Notes under the pieces: generated by a model | The model's input: only the letters and a program-made list of their open reading frames with translations | What the model was told of the DNA's origin: nothing | The model's database searches: none | Assembly (NCBI GenBank): GCA_037625715.1 | Contig: JASJHQ010000042.1 | Coordinates: forward strand, 1 to 8,557 | DNA from: JABAYQ01 sp018608925 | GTDB taxonomy: Bacteria; Bacteroidota; Bacteroidia; Flavobacteriales; UBA7312 | Direction of reading: 5' to 3' | DNA length: 8,557 nt | Position numbers and translations under genes: made by a program | Part shown: positions 1 to 6,020 of the stretch, one piece after another | Position numbering within the stretch: the stretch's first letter is position 1 | Layout: the number at the start of each line of letters is the position of its first letter

Positions 1-19
1 GTACTCGAGGTGGGAGTAC
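1..19. repeat. Short perfect hairpin at the left edge, possible element-end site
   Basis: GTACTC and GAGTAC are perfect reverse complements around the 7-base spacer GAGGTGG. This GC-rich spot contrasts with the AT-rich DNA after it. It lies about 130 bases upstream of the integrase, where an attachment site or the end of a flanking RNA gene or terminator could be. The window starts inside or at this structure, so its nature cannot be decided. Confidence 0.3.
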
Positions 20-83
20 AATAATTATATTTGATTATATCTAAATACCCCTTAAAGCCCTCATTTTCAGTGTAAATATAAAA

Positions 84-102
84 TATCTTATCTAATAAGA
101 TA
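84..102. repeat. Perfect inverted repeat upstream of the integrase
   Basis: TATCTTAT (84-91) and ATAAGATA (95-102) are perfect reverse complements separated by CTA. It lies 48 bases before the integrase start and is followed directly by an imperfect tandem repeat, ATACAATGAA / ATACAATTAA (100-119). The arrangement fits a binding site for a regulator, excisionase or integrase arm domain. At this AT content an 8-bp inverted repeat is only moderately surprising. Confidence 0.4.
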
Positions 103-131
103 CAATGAAATACAATTAAATGTAACTTTAC

Positions 132-150
132 CGTACAAAAATCGTACAAA
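132..150 (+). promoter_or_regulatory. Direct repeat CGTACAAA x2, overlapping the integrase start codon
   Basis: The octamer CGTACAAA occurs at 132-139 and again at 143-150, 11 bases apart, about one turn of DNA. The last A of the second copy is the A of the integrase ATG. A shortened copy, GTACAA, is also at 16-21. Helically phased copies over a start codon suggest a protein site, for instance repression of the integrase by the element's own HTH protein, or an integrase/Xis arm site. No ribosome binding site is visible here. Function is inferred. Confidence 0.45.
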
Positions 151-1408
151 TGGCTGCAGTTAATTTTCTTTATCGTTCTAGTAGAAATACTTCTGAATTG
201 AACCTCAGACTACTATATAGATTTGAAGACAATGATTATGTCTTTGGTGCTAAAACAAAAATAGTAATCTCTAAATCTGACTGGACTAACATAAAAAGTG
301 GAAAAAAAATTACAGATGCTAATTTAAAGAACACAAAGCTTGAATTAGATAGGGAATGCGCTGAAATTGAAACACATGTCCTTTCTAAATTTAATAAAAC
401 AAGCCCCAGCCTTATAAGTAAAGATTGGCTTAAGAGTGTTGTCAATGACTTTTACAATCCGAAGCAAAAAGAAGTATTGCCCGAGACTGTTCTCGACTAC
501 TTCCCTATATTTCTTAAAAGAAAAAGAAACAAAACAGCGCAAAGAACTTTAACTAGGTATGGAACTGTTTACAATACTTTCAAAAGGTTTGTAGAGTTTT
601 CAGGTTCAAACCCTTTAATTGAAGATATAGATCCAAACTTCCAAAGTGACTTTGAAGATTTTTGTAATGAAGAGAACTACGCTAATAGCACCACAAATAA
701 ATTTATAGAAGTTATTAAGTCACTCTGCGTTGATGCAAGGCAAAACGGAGCGACGCTTAGCCCCCGATTTGAACTCATAAAGCTTCGTAAGAAAAAAAAC
801 TCTGTAGTATATCTAAACGAAAGTGACATAGATAAACTCAAAGCACTCAACGACGCCGAACTAGGTGATAGACTAACAAAAGTTAAAGACTGGTTACTTA
901 TAAGTTGTTTCACAGGGCTAAGGGTGTCAGACTTCTTGCATTTCGACGAAAAGAATATAAGGAAAGTTGATGGAGCAACCCTTTTAGACATAACACAGCA
1001 AAAGACTAATAAGTATGTTACCATACCACTACTTCCTGAAGTTTTAGAAATACTTAATAAATATAACGGTAGGTTTCCCACTGTCATCTCTGAACAGAAA
1101 TTCAATAAATATGTTAAAGAGGTTGGGGAAAGAGCAGGCATAGACGAGCCAACTTATGGAGGCATATTAACCAAAATAGATAGCAATAAGAACAGGAAAG
1201 TTTTTGACACTTATCCCAAGTATGAGCTCATAACGTCTCATATAGGGAGAAGGTCCTTGCTACTAATCTGTACGGTAAATTTCCCACACCACTCATAATG
1301 AATGTAACAGGACATTCCAAAGAATCCACATTTCTTGAGTATATTGGTAAGACAAGCGGAGATCTAGCGATAGATTTAGCTAAGAAATATTCTCAAATTA
1401 AAAACTAA
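150..1408 (+). pseudogene. Tyrosine recombinase/integrase with a one-base frameshift
   Basis: This is a site-specific tyrosine recombinase of the Bacteroidetes mobile-element type, which would integrate and excise the element at an att site. The uninterrupted frame runs 150-1298 (382 codons). It has an N-terminal SAM-like core-binding region at about residues 110-205 and a catalytic domain with Arg258 (TGLR), Lys285 and the HxxR box His364-Arg367. After Ser369 (codon 1254-1256) the frame goes wrong: its last 13 residues are unlike the family. The expected ending is in another frame from 1259 to the stop at 1406-1408, with the TGHS box (His at 1313-1315) and EYIG, whose Tyr at 1340-1342 should be the nucleophile. 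Restoring one base, probably a T in a TTT Phe codon at 1257-1258, gives one 419-aa protein. No slippery heptamer supports programmed -1 frameshifting. Mutation or a sequencing error are both possible; the family assignment is firm. Confidence 0.88.
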
Positions 1409-1413
1409 GAAGC

Positions 1414-2292
1414 ATGATGTTTAATTTTTTTAAAAAGTCGATGGCAACTCAAAAAGCCCACGAAGAAATTTTGGAAGGATTCGTAAAAACAAAGAAATCA
1501 TATGAGGAGTTCAAAGAGAATATAGGGGGCGTTTTTAGCGGGTATAATATGTTAGACACTTCAAGTGAAGATTATCCAGCAAATGAAATAGCTTTTAACA
1601 TTTGGCAAAACAATGAAATAAGTGAGTTACAGGAAATTTTTGACACTGAATTCAAAAATTATATTTCTAGGAATATATATTTTTTTGGTTGCCCAATTAA
1701 AGCTTATAAAGAACACTATTATAAAAGAATGCATGACTTCTTTGAAAAAAAATTAACATTTAATGAAAAGGATTTTATTCAAATGGAATTTAAAGAAGGA
1801 GTTCTGGAGTTTGATTTTAATTTTCTAGAAGATGATCTACAACTAACAATTGAAAATTCACTAAAGGAAAGATATTTATTTTTGATCAATCAGCTTTCTC
1901 TACTAGGCTTCACAGTGATTGAAAACAACGGTGAAATAGAAATTGTACCTGCAGAGAAGAAAAATGAGAATGAAACCATTGACACTTTAGATTTTGAAGA
2001 TGAAAGTGTTTTAACAAATGGGAAAGAAAAAATAATTTATCTAAATGAATTAAAAATTTTAGAGTACTTAAGAAAAGAGTATCCAATACTTAGAACTTCG
2101 AATAATAAATTAGCAGCCTTAATTAGTAAAATTACAGGTCAAAAACATAGCACTATTCAGTCATACATAAATCCTATACTAAATTCTGAGGGTAGAGTAG
2201 ATCAATCTAATAACCCATATAATAATAAAAAAAATGTTTCAAAAGTAAAAGCATTTCTATCAAGTGAAATAGAAATTAACCCAATTGACTGA
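1414..2292 (+). CDS. Hypothetical protein of a Bacteroidetes mobile element, possible C-terminal HTH domain
   Basis: I do not recognise this 292-aa protein as a named family. It begins 5 bases after the restored integrase stop, so it was probably co-transcribed with the integrase. It is acidic, largely helical and has no signal peptide or membrane segment, so it should be cytoplasmic. Residues 1-165 are rich in Lys, Glu and aromatics. A linker at about 180-205 is low-complexity and acidic. The compact C-terminal part (about 206-257) contains KLAALISKITGQKHSTIQSY, which reads like a helix-turn-helix or winged-helix pair. I have an unverified impression that similar C-termini occur in proteins next to Bacteroidetes integrases. 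A regulator or DNA-binding accessory factor is a reasonable guess. Met2 and Met10 (1441) are alternative starts; no clear ribosome binding site decides between them. Confidence 0.8.
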   Translation: MMFNFFKKSMATQKAHEEILEGFVKTKKSYEEFKENIGGVFSGYNMLDTSSEDYPANEIAFNIWQNNEISELQEIFDTEFKNYISRNIYFFGCPIKAYKEHYYKRMHDFFEKKLTFNEKDFIQMEFKEGVLEFDFNFLEDDLQLTIENSLKERYLFLINQLSLLGFTVIENNGEIEIVPAEKKNENETIDTLDFEDESVLTNGKEKIIYLNELKILEYLRKEYPILRTSNNKLAALISKITGQKHSTIQSYINPILNSEGRVDQSNNPYNNKKNVSKVKAFLSSEIEINPID

Positions 2293-2306
2293 TCCTAAAT
2301 TACGAA

Positions 2307-2342
2307 TTAGGTAAAACTAATTTAAACCTAAAAAATACCTAA
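2307..2342. promoter_or_regulatory. Phased ACCTAA repeats upstream of the HTH gene
   Basis: ACCTAA occurs at 2326-2331 and 2337-2342, exactly 11 bases apart, and its reverse complement TTAGGT is at 2307-2312. A fourth core CCTAA lies at 2294-2298 just after the stop of the preceding gene. The spacing matches that of the CGTACAAA pair at the integrase. The likely role is an operator or excisionase-binding array controlling the HTH and primase-helicase genes. I found no clear Bacteroidetes -33/-7 promoter here, so the call rests on repeat pattern alone. Confidence 0.4.
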
Positions 2343-2348
2343 GACAGC

Positions 2349-2377
2349 TTGCTTTCGAATTTTAAAACCGAAAGCAA
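2349..2377 (+). promoter_or_regulatory. Hairpin enclosing the leader end and first base of the HTH gene start codon
   Basis: TTGCTTTCG (2349-2357) and CGAAAGCAA (2369-2377) form a perfect 9-bp stem around an 11-base AT-only loop apart from one C. The last paired base is the A of the ATG at 2377. In RNA this would occupy the region where the ribosome binds and could lower translation. In DNA it is a palindromic operator candidate for autoregulation by the encoded HTH protein. Which one applies cannot be told from the sequence. Confidence 0.45.
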
Positions 2378-2658
2378 TGAACAAAATCACTTTTCACGAA
2401 GCTACCTTAGAGGAGTTAGCAAATGTATTGTTACTTAAACTAAAGGAATCTAAAGAGGACTCACAAAAGCCACAAAACAAAACCACTTCACACGAAGAGT
2501 ACCTCACAACAGTTGAGGTCTCACAACTTTTTAAAATCAGTATATCTACTGTCCATAATTGGCGGAAAGCAGGAACCCTTTTAGCCTGTCAAATTGGAGG
2601 TAAGGTCTTTTTTAAAAGATCTGACATTGATAACGCTGTTGTTCAACTTAAATCTTAA
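2377..2658 (+). CDS. Helix-turn-helix protein, excisionase/MerR-like (HTH_17 type)
   Basis: This 93-aa protein is a small DNA-binding protein of the kind found beside Bacteroidetes integrases, where it acts as excisionase, directionality factor or repressor. Residues 1-40 form a helix and a polar linker. Residues 43-90 form the winged HTH: TTVEVSQLFKISISTVHNW gives the two HTH helices, followed by a turn with RKAGTL and the strand-wing segment GGKVFFKRSDIDNAV typical of the family. It lies 5 bases before the primase-helicase start, so the two are clearly one operon. The phased repeats and hairpin just upstream are its most likely own targets. DNA-binding is well supported; whether it is Xis, repressor or activator of replication is inference. 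Confidence 0.9.
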   Translation: MNKITFHEATLEELANVLLLKLKESKEDSQKPQNKTTSHEEYLTTVEVSQLFKISISTVHNWRKAGTLLACQIGGKVFFKRSDIDNAVVQLKS

Positions 2659-2663
2659 TCGTT

Positions 2664-5600
2664 ATGGGAAAGATAAGTTCAACAGCCGGGAAAGGAAATA
2701 TTATTCCACGAGTTAAGACAGTCATTAATGTAGAGTTTAACCCTCTTAAGGATAAAATAAACTACAACAACAAATGCCTAACAGAGATAGATAGATGGTA
2801 TTCTGATAAGTATCCTGTTCCTCCAAAGTTTGGTATTAAGAAATATCATTCAATTATTGATATGATAGATATGTTGAATAACTTAAAAGGTGACTACCAA
2901 AAAGATGGAACGCCAGCTATTCTTAAAGGGATATTCAAAAATGGTACAGGTGGGGTTTTCTGCATACAAGGAGCGTATTATTTGTTCTATGACATAGATG
3001 TTAAAAACACATTAGAAAAGAAAGAAAATGTCCACTTATTTGACGCTAAGTTAAACAGCGATGTGTTTGATTATATGCAATCTATAAGCGTATTTACTGC
3101 AAGATCCAATAGCGGATTGGGCATCTTTGGAGTCCTTTATGTGCCTAGACTAGGAAACTATTTGCAAGACAAAAAAGATGAGCACAAGCTGGTTGGAGAT
3201 CAAATAATATCTGAGCTATCTAAAAAAATACTCAAAAACATAGGTATTAAGGTTTTATTTGACTCGAGTCAGAATGCCTTTAGACAGATAAGAAATACTG
3301 CTGTACAATCCTCTAAGATCGAGCCAAATCAGAAACACATTCAAGTGGATTTTACAGTGACCTATGAGGAAGAGAAGACAATTAGTGGAGTTCCTAAATA
3401 TGAGTATACTGACCACACTGGATATGTAGGAAGCATAAAGTACCAATACAACCAAAACAATAAGATAGAGGACACTTTACTCTCATGTAATTTTAAAAAA
3501 ACATCGCAAGGAAGGTACCACCACCCATCAACAACTAGTTCAAGCACCGGTCAAGTTAATTTTGATGACAATAATTTCTACAGTCATAGTGAGAGTTTTG
3601 GAAAAAGATTGTTCACGCCGTTTGATCTCTATATGTACGTGCATGGGTTGTCATACGGAGAATTCATAAGGCAACTAAAAAGGGAGGGGTATAGCTATAT
3701 CCATGCAGAAAGCTCTGAAATTGATTTAGCTATAGACAAACTTAACCATGAGCAGTTAGGCACGCAAGACATATTTGAAATTTGCAATCCTCTCAAAGGT
3801 CTTCCTATTAACCAGAGGTATGATCTGATAGACATGCTAGATGTAGATCCCTTAACTAGTATGCATGTCCACTCATACTTACAGATACCTGAACTTACAA
3901 TTAAATACGACTATGAGATTCAAATCAAAGATTACCTTGGCAACGACTTCGATAAGTTACTTCCCATAATAGACACTTATCAGAGGGTTTGCGTTTATGC
4001 AGGTACAGGTTACGGAAAAACAAGCGGCTTTGTTGAGTACTTTAAAAAACAAGATAATATAAGGGTTATAATATTAGCTCCACTTCAAATTATTGTAAAC
4101 CAAGTATCTGATAAATACAAAATACCCTGCTTAACAGGTAGCAGTAAACCTGACCTTCATTCCAAAGCGAAAAGAGCTAGTATTTTTGTTGCCACTTATG
4201 AGCAAGGAATAAAACATCTAGCTAGTGAACAGTATGATTATATCATAGTAGATGAGTTCCACAATTTGATTACTGCTAATTCTTATAAGCAAGAGGTGTT
4301 AAGCGAACTATACCAGTCACTAGAAAACACAAAATCTAAAGTGATTGGCCTAACTGGGACACCCTCAAACATCATGAGAAAGCTAGGGTATAAAATTGTT
4401 AAAGTAGCCAAAGATATGACTGTAGCCATGAGAGTCATTGAAAGACTAACAAATAGAAGAGGGCACTTTATTGTGATAAATCATATTCTTACACATGGAG
4501 GAAAAAGTATTTTTAGACTCAATAGTACCAATGATCTAAAGTCAATTAAAGAGGAGCTCGTAAAAAATCATGGATATAAGGATAGTCAGATACTCGTATT
4601 TTATTCTAGCAAAGCAATAAAAGAAAGTAAATCATATAAATTACTAGTGGAGGAAGGAAGATTTCCAGAGGAAATTCAAATAGTTTTAACAACAGCTATG
4701 ATTGACGAGGGCATTAATATTAATCAATCTGATTTTGAAAACATTGTGTTTATAGAGTCAAACGATTATTACCCAAGGCCAGAGCCTATTAAACAATTCT
4801 TTGCAAGGGTTCGAAAGCCGGGCGTTAATACAAAGTATTACTTATACAGGAAATATGCATCTAAGGCAGAACAAATCTATTTTAATCAATTTGATTACTT
4901 CGACGCAGCAAACAAATCTCTAATAGAGGATAGAAACGAAATGCAGGACTACAACACCTACATGGACCTGTTAAACAACAATGAGTACTACTTTGAAAGC
5001 TCCGGAGATATTAACAAGGCTAATCTTGCCTACTATACTTCGCAAACAGCAGTTAACAATTTCACTACCCACATGCTAGATAGGTATTTAACCAATTACG
5101 ATATAGACATTGTAAGAGACAAGGACTTTAAAGAGAAGGTATTAGACCCAACTTTCAAGAAGACATGGGATATAGAGGTCAAATCAGCTATACGACATGT
5201 CTGGGTTAATGAAAGAGATACTGTTTACAGTGTTATTAAGTATGAATCACAAGATCCTGATTTGAGAATATTTCTAGAGGATAAGAACACAAGCTGGAAT
5301 GATGAATACATTGAATTTATTTATCAGCACATAAAAGATTTTGAAAAGTATTTAACCTATCAGTTAAGGTTTGAAACCTTAGGTGTTAATCCAGATAAAC
5401 ATATAGTTGGCACCAAAAAACTTTGCTCAATCGAGAAGCTAAACAACGAGCTGTTTATTTTAGAGTCTATAGCTGTCATAAATAATCCTAAGAACAGCGC
5501 TGATATTAGAACAAAAGAAAGGCTTGAAGTCATTAAAGACCAACTAATTGATAAGGGTACATTTGCAAAGAAAGACATTGAAGAAGCCTTTAGCATGTAT

Positions 5601-5711
5601 CCCGTGATTAAAAAACCTAGTATAGCTGTAGTGAAAAAATTCCTTGAGTTGTTTGTTGTTGTAACTTATAACAAGCAAACCAAAACTTATAGAGTAAAAC
5701 AAAAACGGTAA
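2664..5711 (+). CDS. Primase-like / SF2 helicase fusion, element replication protein
   Basis: This 1015-aa protein probably starts replication of the element: primer synthesis or origin binding by the N-terminus and ATP-driven unwinding by the centre. Residues 1-235 resemble the VirE-N/BT4734 group of archaeo-eukaryotic-type primases, with YDID (Asp110, Asp112), SNSG at 148-151 and RQIR at 207-210 in the expected order. Residues about 265-315 are a Ser/Asn-rich linker. The helicase core has motif I GTGYGKT (447-453), motif II DEFH (530-533), motif III LTGTP (563-567), motif IV LVFYSS (644-649), motif V TTAMIDEGI (676-684) and motif VI QFFARVR (711-717). Residues 730-1015 are unassigned and helical. 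The helicase call is secure; the primase call is a motif-based inference, as no polymerase activity can be shown. Pairing such a domain with an SF2 helicase instead of the usual SF3/DUF3987 partner is notable. The stop codon lies inside a terminator-like stem. Confidence 0.88.
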   Translation: MGKISSTAGKGNIIPRVKTVINVEFNPLKDKINYNNKCLTEIDRWYSDKYPVPPKFGIKKYHSIIDMIDMLNNLKGDYQKDGTPAILKGIFKNGTGGVFCIQGAYYLFYDIDVKNTLEKKENVHLFDAKLNSDVFDYMQSISVFTARSNSGLGIFGVLYVPRLGNYLQDKKDEHKLVGDQIISELSKKILKNIGIKVLFDSSQNAFRQIRNTAVQSSKIEPNQKHIQVDFTVTYEEEKTISGVPKYEYTDHTGYVGSIKYQYNQNNKIEDTLLSCNFKKTSQGRYHHPSTTSSSTGQVNFDDNNFYSHSESFGKRLFTPFDLYMYVHGLSYGEFIRQLKREGYSYIHAESSEIDLAIDKLNHEQLGTQDIFEICNPLKGLPINQRYDLIDMLDVDPLTSMHVHSYLQIPELTIKYDYEIQIKDYLGNDFDKLLPIIDTYQRVCVYAGTGYGKTSGFVEYFKKQDNIRVIILAPLQIIVNQVSDKYKIPCLTGSSKPDLHSKAKRASIFVATYEQGIKHLASEQYDYIIVDEFHNLITANSYKQEVLSELYQSLENTKSKVIGLTGTPSNIMRKLGYKIVKVAKDMTVAMRVIERLTNRRGHFIVINHILTHGGKSIFRLNSTNDLKSIKEELVKNHGYKDSQILVFYSSKAIKESKSYKLLVEEGRFPEEIQIVLTTAMIDEGININQSDFENIVFIESNDYYPRPEPIKQFFARVRKPGVNTKYYLYRKYASKAEQIYFNQFDYFDAANKSLIEDRNEMQDYNTYMDLLNNNEYYFESSGDINKANLAYYTSQTAVNNFTTHMLDRYLTNYDIDIVRDKDFKEKVLDPTFKKTWDIEVKSAIRHVWVNERDTVYSVIKYESQDPDLRIFLEDKNTSWNDEYIEFIYQHIKDFEKYLTYQLRFETLGVNPDKHIVGTKKLCSIEKLNNELFILESIAVINNPKNSADIRTKERLEVIKDQLIDKGTFAKKDIEEAFSMYPVIKKPSIAVVKKFLELFVVVTYNKQTKTYRVKQKR

Positions 5712-5760
5712 AAATTACTTTATCTTTTATAGAAAACAATAGTGGTTTTGACCGTTTTTT
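5701..5760 (+). terminator. Probable terminator overlapping the primase-helicase stop codon
   Basis: AAAAACGGT (5701-5709) pairs with ACCGTTTTT (5751-5759), and the next bases AAAA (5710-5713) pair with TTTT (5746-5749) past a bulged G at 5750. A small nested hairpin (AAAAC / GTTTT) fills part of the loop. The 3' arm ends in six Ts. The stop codon TAA at 5709-5711 lies inside the stem. The stem is AT-rich apart from CGG/CCG, so strength is uncertain. Confidence 0.5.
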
Positions 5761-5784
5761 ATATTCACTATCATTAAGGAAGTT

Positions 5785-5837
5785 AATAGGTGGGTAAAAA
5801 ACACTTAGTATTACTAAGAAAGTTTTATCCACTTATT
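5785..5837 (+). ncRNA. Long 53-base hairpin after the element, RNA structure or att/origin-type site
   Basis: An outer stem pairs 5785-5799 with 5823-5837 and a two-A bulge (5800-5801) leads to C5802-G5822. An inner perfect 7-bp stem follows (CTTAGTA 5804-5810, TACTAAG 5812-5818, one-base loop). Only two of the outer 15 pairs are not Watson-Crick and both are G-T, giving G-U in + strand RNA. On the - strand they would be A-C mismatches, so the structure favours a role in + strand RNA. It is not followed by a T-run, so a simple terminator is unlikely. It could be a small RNA, a 3' end stabiliser, a replication or attachment site. No family is recognised. Confidence 0.4.
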
Positions 5838-6020
5838 TTATAAGCAACTCTAAAGAATGAGTCTAGTATAACCCCTACCCTACACCTCAAGCATCCCTAA
5901 CAAAACAAGCATATTTACTTTGGCTATCGTGTTGAGGTTCATTGTTTTATGCAAGCATTCTTTGCTGCATTCATGTTAAAAAAAAGATTTAGGAACAACA
6001 ATAAATTCTATTATATAGGA
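5838..6020. other. Intergenic stretch without a convincing gene
   Basis: Between the long hairpin and the AraC-type gene I see no credible coding region, tRNA or insertion sequence. It contains a possible 20-codon ORF on the - strand (5880-5942), a short bulged hairpin TGCAAGCA / TGCTGCA at 5950-5969, and a run of eight A at 5978-5985 that would read as a T-run downstream of the AraC gene. That run lacks a convincing stem, so it is not called a terminator. The element's right attachment site should lie about here if the element is only as large as proposed, but I could not identify it. Confidence 0.5.
5880..5942 (-). CDS. Possible 20-residue ORF, unknown
   Basis: Reading the - strand from 5942 gives MNLNTIAKVNMLVLLGMLEV then TAG. 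It is mildly hydrophobic in its second half, which could be a gene remnant, a short peptide or chance. There is no visible ribosome binding site and no similarity I recognise. Chance ORFs of this length are common, so support is weak; it is listed only because it is the most protein-like segment in this gap. Confidence 0.12.
   Translation of the reverse strand: MNLNTIAKVNMLVLLGMLEV

Larger units (their letters stand above)
1..5840 (+). mobile_element. Putative small integrative element (satellite- or island-like), ends not defined
   Basis: Four co-directional genes make up a typical integrative-element core: tyrosine integrase, unknown protein, excisionase-like HTH protein and a primase-helicase. 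The integrase sits at the left edge, as is usual next to an attachment site. After the primase-helicase come two hairpins and then genes of a different type on a different strand, so the unit probably stops between about 5712 and 6020. No capsid, terminase, relaxase or conjugation gene is visible. I found no convincing direct repeat that could be attL/attR, and the left end may lie outside the window. The integrase is frameshifted, so the copy may be immobile on its own. The right limit given is approximate. A larger element that also carries the AraC/adhesin pair as cargo is an alternative. Confidence 0.5.

Noticed and set aside
1..19. 3' end of a tRNA or tmRNA as the integration target
   Set aside because: No T-arm consensus or CCA-like end can be recognised, and the sequence before base 1 is missing.
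30..60. TTTG at 30-33 as the -33 box of an integrase promoter
   Set aside because: No TAnnTTTG-like box follows at the required distance, so a promoter was not called.
677..1141. 154-codon open frame on the - strand inside the integrase
   Set aside because: It lies fully opposite a recognised integrase and has low-complexity Ser/Leu-rich sequence typical of an antisense shadow.
1254..1260. Programmed -1 frameshifting to make full-length integrase
   Set aside because: There is no X XXY YYZ slippery heptamer and no obvious stimulatory stem. A simple base loss explains the pattern better.
5617..5832. 71-codon - strand frame over the end of the primase-helicase and the hairpins
   Set aside because: It overlaps a confident gene end and both stem-loops, with no family resemblance or ribosome binding site.
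5883..5893. CACCTCAAGCA resembling the complement of the left-edge hairpin (positions 2-12), as a possible right att site
   Set aside because: Only 9 of 11 bases agree and the orientation is inverted, whereas integrase att repeats should be direct. Chance is enough to explain it.
5950..5985. Terminator for the AraC-type gene on the - strand (T-run and small hairpin)
   Set aside because: The T-run comes before the hairpin in the - strand reading direction, which is the wrong order for an intrinsic terminator.
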